This document shows, piece after piece, positions 53,811 through 63,900 of a DNA stretch of 64,000 nt. The stretch lies in contig JAFUQN010000030.1 of the NCBI GenBank assembly GCA_017472365.1, forward strand, positions 62,001 through 126,000, written 5' to 3'. Within the stretch, counting starts at the first letter, position 1. Each line of letters starts with the position of its first letter. Position numbers and translations under genes: made by a program. Below the pieces are notes generated by a model. The model did no database searches and had not been told where the DNA came from. It saw only the letters and a list, made by a program, of their open reading frames with translations. The DNA is from Bacillota bacterium. Lineage in GTDB: Bacteria > Bacillota > Clostridia > Peptostreptococcales > Anaerovoracaceae.

Positions 53811-53819
53811 TGTTATAAT
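53811..53819 (+). promoter_or_regulatory. Extended -10 promoter of the GT2 gene
   Basis: TGTTATAAT (TG-n plus consensus TATAAT at 53814-53819), about 58 bp before the ATG at 53877. It is divergent from and physically overlapping the GT-C promoter. Confidence 0.6.
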
Positions 53820-53876
53820 ATTTTCAAATTCCCCGCCGTTTTGAAGAAAATCATTCGGCGAAACAGGAGGTTTTCC

Positions 53877-54854
53877 ATGAAATTAATCAGCGCGGTGGTG
53901 CCCTGTTATAACGAAGAGGCTGCCATCCCCTATTTTTATAAAGAAATCTGTTCCGTGGCCCAACATCCGCGGCTTCAGGACTACCGGTTCGAGTTTCTGT
54001 TTGTCAACGACGGTTCTTCCGACGGAACGCTGACGCTTTTAAAAGAACTTGCAGAACAGGATGACCGCGTCCGCTATGTCAGCTTCAGCCGCAACTTCGG
54101 AAAAGAAGCCGCCATGCTTGCCGGACTGACCGAAGCCAAAGGCGATTACGTGACGATCCTCGATGCGGATCTTCAGGATCCGCCCGCGTTGATCCCCGAA
54201 ATGATCGGTTATATCGAAGATGGTGACGAAACCGGAAAACGCTATGACTGCGTGGCAACCCGCCGCGTCAACCGCATCGGCGAGCCTCCGGTCCGCTCGT
54301 TTTTCGCCCGACAGTTTTATAAAATCATGAACCGCATCTCCAAGACCGACATCGTGGACGGCGCCAGAGATTTTCGTTTCATGACCCGCGATTTCGTCAA
54401 CGCCCTGCTGGAACTGAAAGAATACAATCGTTTCTCCAAAGGATTGTTCGGTTGGGTCGGCTTTGAAACCAAGTGGTTGGAATACGAAAACATCGAACGC
54501 GTGGCGGGAGAAACAAAATGGAACTTCTTCAAGCTCCTGCTCTATTCCTTTGAAGGCATCACTGCCTTTTCCACCGTACCTCTGGCAATTTCCTCCGTGG
54601 CCGGTATTTCCCTCTGCATCGTCGCATTCCTGGCATTGATCGTCATCATCGCCAAGACGCTGATCTGGGGCGATCCCGTGGCCGGCTGGCCGTCTCTCGC
54701 CTGCATCGTCGTCTTTACATCCGGTGTTCAGCTGCTCTGCGTCGGAATCCTCGGTCAGTATTTGTCCAAAACCTATCTGGAAGTCAAAGGACGTCCGGTC
54801 TATATCATCAAAGAAAAAAATACCGATGGACAAGCCATGGTACCCAAAAAATAA
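53877..54854 (+). CDS. GT2 polyprenyl-phosphate glycosyltransferase (GtrB/DPMS-like)
   Basis: A 325-residue enzyme that transfers a sugar from a nucleotide donor to a polyprenyl phosphate on the inner face of the membrane. The GT-A domain has SAVVPCYNEEAAIPYFY, FVNDGSSDGT and the metal-binding DADLQDPPALIPEM; two C-terminal helices (about 230-310) anchor it. The ATG at 53877 follows CAGGAGG. Its product could feed the GT-C enzyme encoded divergently, a common GtrB/GT-C partnership. Confidence 0.92.
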   Translation: MKLISAVVPCYNEEAAIPYFYKEICSVAQHPRLQDYRFEFLFVNDGSSDGTLTLLKELAEQDDRVRYVSFSRNFGKEAAMLAGLTEAKGDYVTILDADLQDPPALIPEMIGYIEDGDETGKRYDCVATRRVNRIGEPPVRSFFARQFYKIMNRISKTDIVDGARDFRFMTRDFVNALLELKEYNRFSKGLFGWVGFETKWLEYENIERVAGETKWNFFKLLLYSFEGITAFSTVPLAISSVAGISLCIVAFLALIVIIAKTLIWGDPVAGWPSLACIVVFTSGVQLLCVGILGQYLSKTYLEVKGRPVYIIKEKNTDGQAMVPKK

Positions 54855-54860
54855 ACCATC

Positions 54861-54920
54861 AAAAAACAGAACAGTGCTTCCGAAGCCCTTTACAAAGCTT
54901 CGAAAGCACTGTTTTTTATT
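54861..54920. terminator. Bidirectional terminator between GT2 and murJ
   Basis: Long stem AACAGTGCTTCCGAAGC/GCTTCGAAAGCACTGTT with one mismatch, about 10-nt loop, T6 on the plus strand and TTTTTTG on the minus strand. Confidence 0.82.
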
Positions 54921-54922
54921 GT

Positions 54923-56455
54923 TTATCTTCCTCTGCTGAACAAATCCTTGATCAGATTTACTTCATCGATTTTCATAACGACTAACAGTACCAGATATAC
55001 AACTGCCGCCGCACAAACTGCTGCTCCCAGATAAATCAGTCCCATCAATCCCGAAGCTGCGGGCAGGATATGATATACCGCCAGAGAAGCCCCCACGGCA
55101 ACCACCGTTGCCAGCAGGATCTTCACTACCTTACGCTTGGAGCGCAGCAACTGGATCCTCGGGTATTTTCTCCGCAGCCCGAAATACAACTGAATGACAT
55201 TGATCCCCGCCGCTACGGAAGTTGCCAATGCCAGACCGCCCTGCTTCATCGGACCAACCAGTACCAAATTCAGAATGATATTAGTCACAGCTGCGATTGC
55301 CGCGTATACCACCGGCGTCTTGGTGTTTCCCATGGAATAATAGAGCTTCGTCAAAAGCAATGCTAACCCCTGGAACAAAATACCCGCCGCATACCAGAAG
55401 AACGCCGGCTCAGTCAGCGCCGATGCACTGGCATCAAAAGCTCCGCGTTCATAAACCGCCTGGATCACCGGGCCACTGTAGGCCATAGCTCCCAAAGTAC
55501 AAGGCGCCGCAATGATGAACACCACATTGATCCCTCGTTCCATGATATTGTTGACGCGGTCATAATCTTCCAGAGAGTTGGCCTGCGTCAGCTTCGGATA
55601 AATCAGCGTCACCAGAATCGTCGATGTGACGGTGAGGATCATGTTGCTGATCAGATTGGCATAATTCAGCGCCGCCACAGATCCGGTTGCCAGGCCGGAC
55701 GCCAGGCTCTTATCTACAAAAGCATTGATCTGGTTGATGCTTCCGCCGATGAAGATCGGAAGCGCCAGCATCACGATGTTCTTCGTCGTATCTCCCAGTT
55801 CCCAGTTGAAGGAATATCTCAAACCGCGGCGCTTTGCTAAAGCGCTGACACCCAGACAGCGGACGATATTGCCGACCAGGACGCCGAAGGCCAGATAATA
55901 ATGCGATGTATACGCACTGATGATGATGAATACGATGATGGATGCGCTCTGGCTGTAGCCCAGAATGATCTGCGGAAGGAAAACGCCTTTATATTGGAGA
56001 AACGCTTCTAACAATGTGCTGATGGAACTGAACATCAGAAGACACATGGTGATCTTCAGATAACTTTCCGTCAGCGCCGCCTGTTCCGGCGAGAAACTGC
56101 TGGCAAAGAACTTGACCAGAATATCCGGACACAGGAAGCCCAACAGCGCCGATACCGCCGAAATCAGCACCAGAATGTTCAAAACACGACTGGTGAACAG
56201 GTTCGCTTCCTCTTCTCCATCCAACTCGTGCTTTTTCGAAAACGTGGGCATATAAGAAATAGCCACCGCGCTGAACAGACTGGCAAACAGCATATTGGGA
56301 ATGGACTGGGCCATGACATAAGCGTCGGTAATCACGCCTGCACCGTAGTAATTGGCCAAAACCATTTCGCGAATGAAGCCCACCAGCTTCGATCCCATTG
56401 TAAACACGGCCATCAGAAGTGCTGTCTGAGCCGCTGTCAGTTTCAAAGATTTCAT
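54923..56455 (-). CDS. murJ: MurJ/MviN-family lipid II flippase
   Basis: A 510-residue MOP-superfamily protein with about fourteen helices. The N-terminal GFIREMVLANYYGAGVITDAY, with its conserved Arg, and YAAGILFQGLALLLTKLYYSMG near the middle are MurJ signatures. MurJ moves undecaprenyl-linked disaccharide-pentapeptide across the membrane. Its position inside a glycan cluster leaves open that it serves another lipid-linked oligosaccharide. GAGGGGAAATCGT precedes the ATG; the promoter is at 56518-56546. Confidence 0.92.
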   Translation of the reverse strand: MKSLKLTAAQTALLMAVFTMGSKLVGFIREMVLANYYGAGVITDAYVMAQSIPNMLFASLFSAVAISYMPTFSKKHELDGEEEANLFTSRVLNILVLISAVSALLGFLCPDILVKFFASSFSPEQAALTESYLKITMCLLMFSSISTLLEAFLQYKGVFLPQIILGYSQSASIIVFIIISAYTSHYYLAFGVLVGNIVRCLGVSALAKRRGLRYSFNWELGDTTKNIVMLALPIFIGGSINQINAFVDKSLASGLATGSVAALNYANLISNMILTVTSTILVTLIYPKLTQANSLEDYDRVNNIMERGINVVFIIAAPCTLGAMAYSGPVIQAVYERGAFDASASALTEPAFFWYAAGILFQGLALLLTKLYYSMGNTKTPVVYAAIAAVTNIILNLVLVGPMKQGGLALATSVAAGINVIQLYFGLRRKYPRIQLLRSKRKVVKILLATVVAVGASLAVYHILPAASGLMGLIYLGAAVCAAAVVYLVLLVVMKIDEVNLIKDLFSRGR

Positions 56456-56517
56456 ACGATTTCCCCTCGGTTACTTCCCCTTTTGATCCGTCGTTCTGAC
56501 GGGTCTTTAACTATATT

Positions 56518-56546
56518 ATTTTATCACTAGTCCCGAACTGCGTCAA
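56518..56546 (-). promoter_or_regulatory. Promoter of murJ
   Basis: On the minus strand: TTGACG (56541-56546), 17 bp spacer, TAAAAT (56518-56523). The leader carries a small CCGTC/GACGG hairpin. Confidence 0.65.
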
Positions 56547-56573
56547 CGACGTACGAAAGCCCTGATTTCAGGC

Positions 56574-56603
56574 TTGTTAGCTTGTCCGTATTTATGATAT
56601 ACT
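56574..56603 (+). promoter_or_regulatory. Promoter of the O-antigen-ligase-like gene
   Basis: TTGTTA (56574-56579), 18 bp spacer, TATACT (56598-56603), about 72 bp before the ATG at 56676. Confidence 0.5.
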
Positions 56604-56675
56604 AATCTGTAGCGAATCAGCCGGAATCCATTCTTCATCGGGATCCGGCCAGCATATATCAAAGGAGTTCATATT

Positions 56676-58679
56676 ATGGCAAAAATCTCTAAAAATACAA
56701 AGGCCAAGAAAGAAACCAAGGCCGCTGCTCCGCGAAAATCTGCGGATCCCCGCGCGCTCTGGTCTATGAGCCATGCCCCGTCTCTGGATGAGGACAGTTC
56801 CAAACTGCAAATCCTGCCGGCGGTCTTCTTCACCGCATTCATCATCCTGATCGTCCGCATGGTTTCATACACACGCCCCATGGATCAGTTCTTTTGGTCC
56901 GCCGGAAAAACCGATATCATAGACTTTTTCAGCTATGGTAAGATGATCGCTCTCCTGGCCTGCGCCGGTCTGACCGCTCTCGTTCTGGTCTTCCGCGTAT
57001 GCACCCAGTCCCTGACCATCAAGCGCAGCTATGCTTACATCCCCATGGCCGTTTACTGTGTCTTCGTCCTGTTGTCCTACCTGACATCAGACTACAAAGA
57101 TTTCTCCCTTCTGGGCTATAACGACCGTTTCGAAGGAACACTGCCCCTTCTGGCTTACATGCTGATGCTGTTCTTCATCATCAACACCGTCAACGGCGAA
57201 CGTTCCGTCCGCTGGATCCTCTACGGGCTGGTGATCAGCAGTGTCATTCTGTCGGTTCTGGGGATTTCCCAGGCGCTGGGAATGGACTTCTTCCGCACCA
57301 CTCTCGGCCAGAAGCTTCTGGTTCCCAACTATACCATGGAAGGCGGACTGAAGGCATGGAATGCCATCGATGCCGCAGCTGAACAGGGCGAACTGTTCCT
57401 GGAATTCTCCTTCAACCAAAAGGAAATTTATCAGACCGTATATAACATCAACTACGTATCTTTCTATCTGACTCTTCTGGTTCCGCTGTTCGGAATGTTA
57501 TTCATCCGTTCCTTCAACGCTGGAAAAGAAGAAGCCGTCTGGAAGAAAGCCGGCTGGGCTGTCATGTTTGCTCTGACTGTGTTCAACCTGATCGGCTCCG
57601 TATCTTCCGGTGGTCTCATGGGTATGACCGCCGTGGTCGCTTTTGCTCTGATCCTGCTGAACGTTCGCATTAAGAACTGGTGGAAACCGGTCCTGATCCT
57701 GATCATCATCGCATGCATCATCGCCGGTGTCACCGTTGACCGCTGGCTCCCCGAAGTCATGCGCTCCACCAACAGCGTTGCTTCTGCAGCCAGTTCCTCT
57801 TCTGAACCTGTGAAACTGAAGAAAGCTTACATCGATTCGATCATTACCGGCGAAAACTACGTGGATGTGACGATGAACGGCGAAACCTTCAGCATCGTCG
57901 TGAAAGAAGAAGACGGTCAGGTGAAGAGCATGGTTCTGGAAGATCTGGAGGGCAACAGAATCGCCATGAAGCCCACTGCCGACAAGGGAGTCTACTCTGT
58001 GGACGATGACCGTTTCCGCGATTACGCAACTGTGGCTTACACCAGTAATGAAGGTACATTCTATGTAGTTTTGGGAACCTATGATAAAGACTGGCACTTC
58101 CCCATCACCGAAGACGGTGTTCTTTACAGAAACGGTTTCGGTAACTGGGTACAGCTCCACGACATCCCCGCCATCGGTTTTGAAAACAACCAGCGCTTTG
58201 GTTCCGGCCGAGGTTACATTTGGTCCAGAACCTTCCCGATGATGAAAGATACCGTTCTTCTTGGTCACGGTGCAGATACCTATACTCTGTACTTCCCTCA
58301 CGAAGACTACGTCGGTAAATATAACTCCGGTACATTCCGCGACAACGTGGATATCATCGTAGACAAACCCCATAACATGTATATGGGTGCCTGGATCGGT
58401 ACCGGCGGCATCTCTGTCATCGCGCTCCTTGCTCTGTGGGGCATCTACCTTGTGCAGAGCATGAAATTATATTTTAAGCATGATTTCGCTGACAACAGCC
58501 TGTTGAGCTTTGCAGGTGTCGGCATCATGTTCGGCATCTTCGGTTTCTTAGTGGCCGGTCTGGTCAACGACAGTACCGTATCTGTCATGCCCATGTTCTA
58601 CGGTCTTCTGGGTTGCGGCATCTCTATCAACATGATGCTGTCCCGAAAAGAAATGCAGACCCCTGCAGATGCAGAATAA
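56676..58679 (+). CDS. O-antigen ligase/Wzy-like membrane protein with a large extracytoplasmic insert
   Basis: A 667-residue polytopic protein. The basic, Ala/Lys-rich N-terminal tail (1-45) is cytoplasmic. About ten helices follow, and the Wzy_C-like region shows GRGYIWSRTFPMMKDTVLLG (around 510-530) and DKPHNMYMGAWIGTGG (around 562), equivalent to the catalytic Arg and His loops of O-antigen ligases and polymerases. Between the two parts, residues 358-505 form a soluble insert rich in beta-like segments (VDVTMNGETFSIVVKEE, YVVLGTYDKDWHFP), which is unusual. It probably polymerises glycan or transfers it onto a surface acceptor. AAAGGAG precedes the ATG. Confidence 0.78.
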   Translation: MAKISKNTKAKKETKAAAPRKSADPRALWSMSHAPSLDEDSSKLQILPAVFFTAFIILIVRMVSYTRPMDQFFWSAGKTDIIDFFSYGKMIALLACAGLTALVLVFRVCTQSLTIKRSYAYIPMAVYCVFVLLSYLTSDYKDFSLLGYNDRFEGTLPLLAYMLMLFFIINTVNGERSVRWILYGLVISSVILSVLGISQALGMDFFRTTLGQKLLVPNYTMEGGLKAWNAIDAAAEQGELFLEFSFNQKEIYQTVYNINYVSFYLTLLVPLFGMLFIRSFNAGKEEAVWKKAGWAVMFALTVFNLIGSVSSGGLMGMTAVVAFALILLNVRIKNWWKPVLILIIIACIIAGVTVDRWLPEVMRSTNSVASAASSSSEPVKLKKAYIDSIITGENYVDVTMNGETFSIVVKEEDGQVKSMVLEDLEGNRIAMKPTADKGVYSVDDDRFRDYATVAYTSNEGTFYVVLGTYDKDWHFPITEDGVLYRNGFGNWVQLHDIPAIGFENNQRFGSGRGYIWSRTFPMMKDTVLLGHGADTYTLYFPHEDYVGKYNSGTFRDNVDIIVDKPHNMYMGAWIGTGGISVIALLALWGIYLVQSMKLYFKHDFADNSLLSFAGVGIMFGIFGFLVAGLVNDSTVSVMPMFYGLLGCGISINMMLSRKEMQTPADAE

Positions 58680-58699
58680 CATACGTTTCAAACCAATTT

Positions 58700-58730
58700 A
58701 CAGGGACGCTTCCGCGCGTCCCTGTTTTTG
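58700..58730 (+). terminator. Terminator after the ligase-like gene
   Basis: Perfect 10-bp stem ACAGGGACGC/GCGTCCCTGT (58700-58709 with 58716-58725), 6-nt loop, then T5. It ends 14 bases before the next ATG, so the following gene must rely on read-through. Confidence 0.75.
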
Positions 58731-58743
58731 AAAGGAATCGCTT

Positions 58744-59349
58744 ATGAAGCCTTACATCACATTTAAAACCATTCTGGATTTCATCTTTGCTTTGGGTATG
58801 ACGCTGGCTCTTTCCCCGCTGCTTCTGATCCTGGCACTGCTGATCAAGCTCACCTCTCCCGGCCCTGTTTTCTTCAAGCAGCGCCGCATCGGAAAGGACA
58901 AAAAAGAGTTCGAAATTTACAAATTCCGCACTATGCGCACCGATACGCCGAAGGATATGCCTACTCACCTGTTCACCGATGCAGAAAGCTACATCACATC
59001 GGTCGGTAAGTTCCTCCGCAAATCCAGTCTGGATGAACTTCCCCAGCTGCTGAACATCCTCAAAGGCGAAATGTCCTTCATCGGCCCGCGCCCTGCACTT
59101 TGGAACCAGTTCGATCTGATTGAAGCCCGCGACAACGTCAACGCCAACTCGCTGCGCCCCGGAATCACCGGCTGGGCACAGATCAACGGCCGCGATGAGA
59201 TCCCCATCGATCTGAAAGCCAGCTATGACGGATACTACGTGGAAAACATCTCGTTTGGACTGGATTTCAAGATTCTCCTGGGAACATTCACCACCGTTCT
59301 CACCGCAAAAGGCGTTTCGGAAGGCGGCCCGAAGAATAAGGAGGACTAA
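58744..59349 (+). CDS. Polyprenyl-phosphate sugar-1-phosphate transferase (PglC-like phosphoglycosyl transferase)
   Basis: A 201-residue monotopic phosphoglycosyl transferase that starts glycan assembly by moving a sugar-1-phosphate onto undecaprenyl phosphate. It has one re-entrant N-terminal helix (12-36) and the motifs RRIGKDKKEFEIYKFRTMRT, SSLDELPQLLNILKGEMSFI and GPRPALWNQ, including the catalytic Asp-Glu pair of LDELPQ. Together with the 4,6-dehydratase it resembles the opening steps of bacterial N-glycan pathways. AAAGGAATCGCTT precedes the ATG. First of a tight three-gene run. Confidence 0.94.
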   Translation: MKPYITFKTILDFIFALGMTLALSPLLLILALLIKLTSPGPVFFKQRRIGKDKKEFEIYKFRTMRTDTPKDMPTHLFTDAESYITSVGKFLRKSSLDELPQLLNILKGEMSFIGPRPALWNQFDLIEARDNVNANSLRPGITGWAQINGRDEIPIDLKASYDGYYVENISFGLDFKILLGTFTTVLTAKGVSEGGPKNKED

Positions 59350-59351
59350 TC

Positions 59352-60149
59352 ATGCGTATCCTGATCGTCGGTCCCAACAGTTACATCGCCAGACACTTCA
59401 TCGATTTGACCAACCGTCGTTTTCCTGACTGGACTATCGATACGCTGTCCGTCCGCGATGACCGTTGGAAGGCCTTTGACTACTCCGGTTATGATTCCGC
59501 ATTATATTTTTCCGCAATCGTCCACAAAAAAGAAACTCCGGAACTGCAGGACGATTATCGACGCATCAATTACCACATCCCCGTGGAAATGGCCCGCCTG
59601 TTGTCCCTTCAGTCTCCCGATGTCCAGTTCATCTACATGAGCACCATGGCGGTCTTCGGTCAGGAGGGCCGCATAGGTCAGACCGTTCACATCGACCGTA
59701 CTACCGCTCTTTCTCCGAAAACTGCCTACGGCAGAACGAAATTGGCCGCCGAAGAAGCTCTCACCTCCGGTCCGCTGAATTTGGCAATCTTCCGTCCACC
59801 CATGGTGTACGGACCGGATTGCCCGGGAAATTACGGAACGTTGAAGAAATTTGTCACCACATTCCACGTTTTCCCCACACTGCGAAATCAACGCAGCATG
59901 ATCCACATCGATACCCTGACTGGCCAGCTTCTGGATTGTGTAACGCAGCGACGCAGCGGAATCTTCCATCCGCAGGAAAACGATTACATCTGTTCCGCAG
60001 ATATGGCCCTCGACATTGCCCGCGAAACCGGTACCGGACTTTGGCTTTGTCCTCTTCTGAATCCGCTGGTTCGCCTGGGCGGCCTGATTCACCCGGCCTT
60101 TCACAAAGTCTGGGGAAACTTGATTTACGATAAGGAGATCGACCAATGA
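59352..60149 (+). CDS. NAD-dependent sugar epimerase/dehydratase (extended SDR)
   Basis: A 265-residue nucleotide-sugar modifying enzyme. The N-terminal cofactor site is slightly unusual (LIVGPNSYIARHFIDL instead of GxxGxxG), while the catalytic YGRTK (in SPKTAYGRTKLAAEEAL) and IFRPPMVYGPDCPGNYG are standard. It resembles UDP-glucose 4-epimerase or 4-keto-reductase relatives and may finish the sugar begun by the dehydratase. It starts two bases after the transferase stop and overlaps the next gene by the ATGA tetranucleotide. Confidence 0.86.
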   Translation: MRILIVGPNSYIARHFIDLTNRRFPDWTIDTLSVRDDRWKAFDYSGYDSALYFSAIVHKKETPELQDDYRRINYHIPVEMARLLSLQSPDVQFIYMSTMAVFGQEGRIGQTVHIDRTTALSPKTAYGRTKLAAEEALTSGPLNLAIFRPPMVYGPDCPGNYGTLKKFVTTFHVFPTLRNQRSMIHIDTLTGQLLDCVTQRRSGIFHPQENDYICSADMALDIARETGTGLWLCPLLNPLVRLGGLIHPAFHKVWGNLIYDKEIDQ

Positions 60150-60886
60150 CAGATCTGATCAGTGTCATCATGCCCTGCTACAACATGGAACGCTTTGTCG
60201 AGCGCAGCATCGCTTCGCTTCAGGCACAGACCTATCCTCACTGGGAACTCCTGGTGGTAGACGACGGTTCCACGGATGCGAGCCGGGAAATTTTATCCCG
60301 TCTGGCTGCGGAAGATTGTCGGATCAAGCCGGTTTTCCTCGAAAAGAACGGCGGAATCGCCAACGCCAGAAATACCGGTCTTAAGGCATCCACCGGCTCC
60401 TTCGTCGCCTTCCTCGACAGCGACGATCTGTGGGAACCCCACAAGCTGGAAACCCAGCTGCGGTTCATGAAAGACTGCGATGCAGCCGTCACTTACAGCG
60501 CCTATTACCGCGTCCGTGAAGATAATACCATCATCGACACAAAGCAGGTCCCCGCGCAGCTCAGCTACCGCGATCTGCTGAAAAAAAACGAGATGGGCTG
60601 TCTGTCAGTGATGGTGGACCGTTCCAAAACCGGTGATTTCATCATGCCGAAGATCAAACATGAAGATTACGCCACCTGGCTTTCGATCCTCCGTACCACC
60701 GGCGAAACTGCCCGTGGAATCCAGGAGCCTCTGGCCCGTTATACCATCCGCGACGGTTCGGTATCGCGTAACAAATGGAAATCTATGACCTGGGTATACA
60801 ACATTTACACAAAACAAGAAAACTTATCTCCCCTCAAAGCCGCGCTGTACCTGCTGCGTTGGTTCGTAAAGGGACTAATATCATAA
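60146..60886 (+). CDS. GT2-family glycosyltransferase
   Basis: A 246-residue cytoplasmic glycosyltransferase with a GT-A fold: SVIMPCYNMERFVERSIASL, VVDDGSTDASREIL and the metal-binding FLDSDDLWEP. It probably adds a second sugar to the lipid-linked acceptor made by the preceding transferase. It overlaps the epimerase gene by 4 bp and ends at a strong bidirectional terminator. Donor and acceptor cannot be read from the sequence. Confidence 0.92.
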   Translation: MTDLISVIMPCYNMERFVERSIASLQAQTYPHWELLVVDDGSTDASREILSRLAAEDCRIKPVFLEKNGGIANARNTGLKASTGSFVAFLDSDDLWEPHKLETQLRFMKDCDAAVTYSAYYRVREDNTIIDTKQVPAQLSYRDLLKKNEMGCLSVMVDRSKTGDFIMPKIKHEDYATWLSILRTTGETARGIQEPLARYTIRDGSVSRNKWKSMTWVYNIYTKQENLSPLKAALYLLRWFVKGLIS

Positions 60887-60897
60887 GCTATGACAAT

Positions 60898-60937
60898 CAA
60901 AAACGGAGTTGGATCTCATCCAGCTCCGTTTTCTTTT
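60898..60937. terminator. Bidirectional terminator between GT2 and the SNF2 helicase gene
   Basis: 15-bp stem AAAACGGAGTTGGAT/ATCCAGCTCCGTTTT (60900-60914 with 60918-60932, one G-T pair), 3-nt loop. T-rich on both strands. Confidence 0.9.
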
Positions 60938-63900
60938 ATTCCGTCAGTAATTCTCTCAATTCTGATTCGCCCAGCCCGCCGAGAACCGAATTGTTTTCCG
61001 CCACAAAGGCATCGGCCAGGTTTCCTTTGTTTTCCTGCAGCTTCAGGATCTTTTCTTCGATGGTTCCGTCCGCAACCAGCTTGTACACCTGAACACTGTT
61101 CCTCTGACCCATGCGGTAAGCACGGTCTGTCGCCTGATTCTGTGCCGCCAGGTTCCACCAGGGATCGAAGTGGATCACGATGTCTGCTCCGGTGAGGTTC
61201 AGACCCGTTCCTCCAGCCTTCAGTGAAATCAGAAACACGGGGACGTCGCCTTCGTTGAACTTCGTCACAAGATGCTGACGGACCGATTTCGGCGTCTGAC
61301 CGGTCAGAAGATAATATGCGATTCCTTCTTCGTTCAGCCGTTCCTCAATCAACGACAACATACTGGTAAACTGTGAAAACAATAAGATCCTGTGACCGCC
61401 ATTGACCGCCTCACGAATCAGTTCCATACAGGTATCCAACTTGGAACTTCCGCCGTGATAGTTTTCATAACACAAGCCCGGATGACAGCACAGCTGGCGC
61501 AGCCGTGTCAGAAGAGCCAAAATCTCCAGCTTGTTCGTTTCAAATCCTCCTTCAGCGATGGTTTCACCCACTTCCAGTTTGATTTTCGCCAGATTCGCCA
61601 TGTACAGCTTCTGCTGTTCTCCTTCCATAGGAACGTAAACTACGCTCTCTACTTTCTCCGGAAGCTCCTTCAGCACTTTCTGCTTCAGTCTCCGCAGGAT
61701 AAACGGCCGAACCTGATTCTGCAATAAACCGCTGACATCTTCGTCGCCCTTTCTGACAATCGGGCTTTCATACTGGTTCTTGAACTGCATGTAACTTCCC
61801 AGATATCCCGGCATCAAAAAGTGGAAGATACTCCATAAATCACTGAGCCGGTTTTCGATGGGCGTACCTGTCAAAGCAAAGCGATGACCGCTCTGCAGCG
61901 CATTCACCGCCTTGGCGTTCTTCGTGGCAAAGTTCTTGATATACTGCGCCTCGTCCACGATGTGATAATGGAAATACAGCGATTCATACAGTTCCACATC
62001 ACGTTTCAGAAGGTCGTAAGAGGTGATCAGCACCGTCTTCCGGCGTTCTTCCGTTCCAGCTTCAGATGCTTCGCGGATTTGATGCTTTCGTTCCGCAGCC
62101 GTTCCGCTGACCTTCACTGCCCGCAATTCCGGAGCAAACCGCTCCAGTTCTTTCGCCCAGTTCCAAACAAGGGACGCCGGACAAACCACCAGTGCCAGAA
62201 GATCGGGATCGTCACTGTACGCCGTTTCTCTCAGCCATGGATCTTCACTCGCTCCTTTCTTCTCCCGGAGTTCTTCCGATGCAGAAAGCAGCATCGCTAT
62301 AACTTCCAACGTCTTTCCCAAGCCCATATCATCAGCGAGAATCCCGCCGAAGCCCAGGTTTGCCATGGTTTTCAGCCAGCGATACCCCGCCTTTTGATAA
62401 TCGCGAAGCACATTGTCCAGCGATTCAGGAACAGTCAGTTTTGACTCGTCCACATCGCGGATATCGCGGATCAGTGAATTGAAGCTCTCACTTCGTTTCA
62501 GCGACAGATTTTCGGACTGTTTCGCCACTTCATCCACGTACAGCGCACGATACCGCGGCAATTCCGCCGCTCCGGCGTTCATTTCTTCCTTCGTCAGCTG
62601 TAACCCCGAAGCCAGTTCCATAGCGTCGCGTACTTCTCCGTCTTCCAGCGACAAATACGTTCCGCTCTTCAAGCGGTGGAACCTGCGTTTGACGCGATAA
62701 CTGGACAACAGATCCCCCAGTTCTTCCGGCGGAAATCCTTCCAGATCAAAGGTCACATTCAGCAAATCGCCATGGATCGACACTCCCGCCGTCATTTTGT
62801 TTTTCGCCGGAAACATCAGTCGTTTGAATCGTTCCGTCACAAACATCCGGACACGATTGGCCAGTTCCGCCTGCCCATTTTTCAGGAATTCATAGACCGC
62901 GTCATCATCGTCACGAATTACCAGCATCCCTGCTGTCAAATCGATCTCCGGAAAATATTTTTCCAACAGATGACACAGCCGCACTTCCTGGACCTCATTG
63001 CGCTTTAAGCCACTGCCTTCCAACTCTGAAGGAGACGCCTCGCGGCCTGCCGCGGAGGCGGTTGCCTCACCGACATAATATTTCTGATTATATAAATTTA
63101 CGCGGGCGACACCGTAATCGCCATATGCCCGCGCTGTGATCACTCCATCGTCGGGACTGTCCAGATACAGCTGTCCCTCCATCTCCCAGGGCATAAAGCT
63201 TTCCAGATATTCCACATCGCCTTTGATATCCAGCCAGCCGCGGATTGCACCGTAGACATTGACGCAAAACCGGGTCATATCTCTCGACGAAATGAAGATC
63301 TCTTTTTCGGACTGTTCCAAAGAATCCAGGAACGGTCCCATTTTCTTCTTATACTCACTGCTGGTTTTCCAAAGGATTTCACTGTCCTTGTCCACCAGAA
63401 CGTACAAGTGGCTCATCCCCTTACAGCGGAAGGGCAGAGATTCTGCTTTCAGCGTAATCCCGTCCGGTTCTATGATCAACTCCAGCGGAATGACCGGTTC
63501 TCCCTCCTGTACGCGGACTTTAACGCAGAACCCTTCTTCAATTTTACTGCGCCCTCCGTGATTTCGCCCCTGATATCCGTACAGGTATCTCATTCGTTTA
63601 TCAAATTCGAAAGTTCTTCCTTCCATCAACGTCAGGAATTCGTCCAGTGCCTGGGGTGTCAGGATCATCCCTCTCCCCTTGTCAGTAAACAGTTGGTCCG
63701 CAAGATCCTCCGGCCGGTAATATTCCTGTGCTTTCCGTAGTTCATAGAGCTGCCGGTACTGTCTCAGGAGACATTCGATCAGTTCTTTCGATCCATCGTC
63801 AAATACCGATACTTCTGCCCGGAATTGCAAACCCTTCCCGAATGTCAACTTTTCACCATCGTTGAATGCGCGGCAGAATTCCTTCAGACTCCGAACCACA

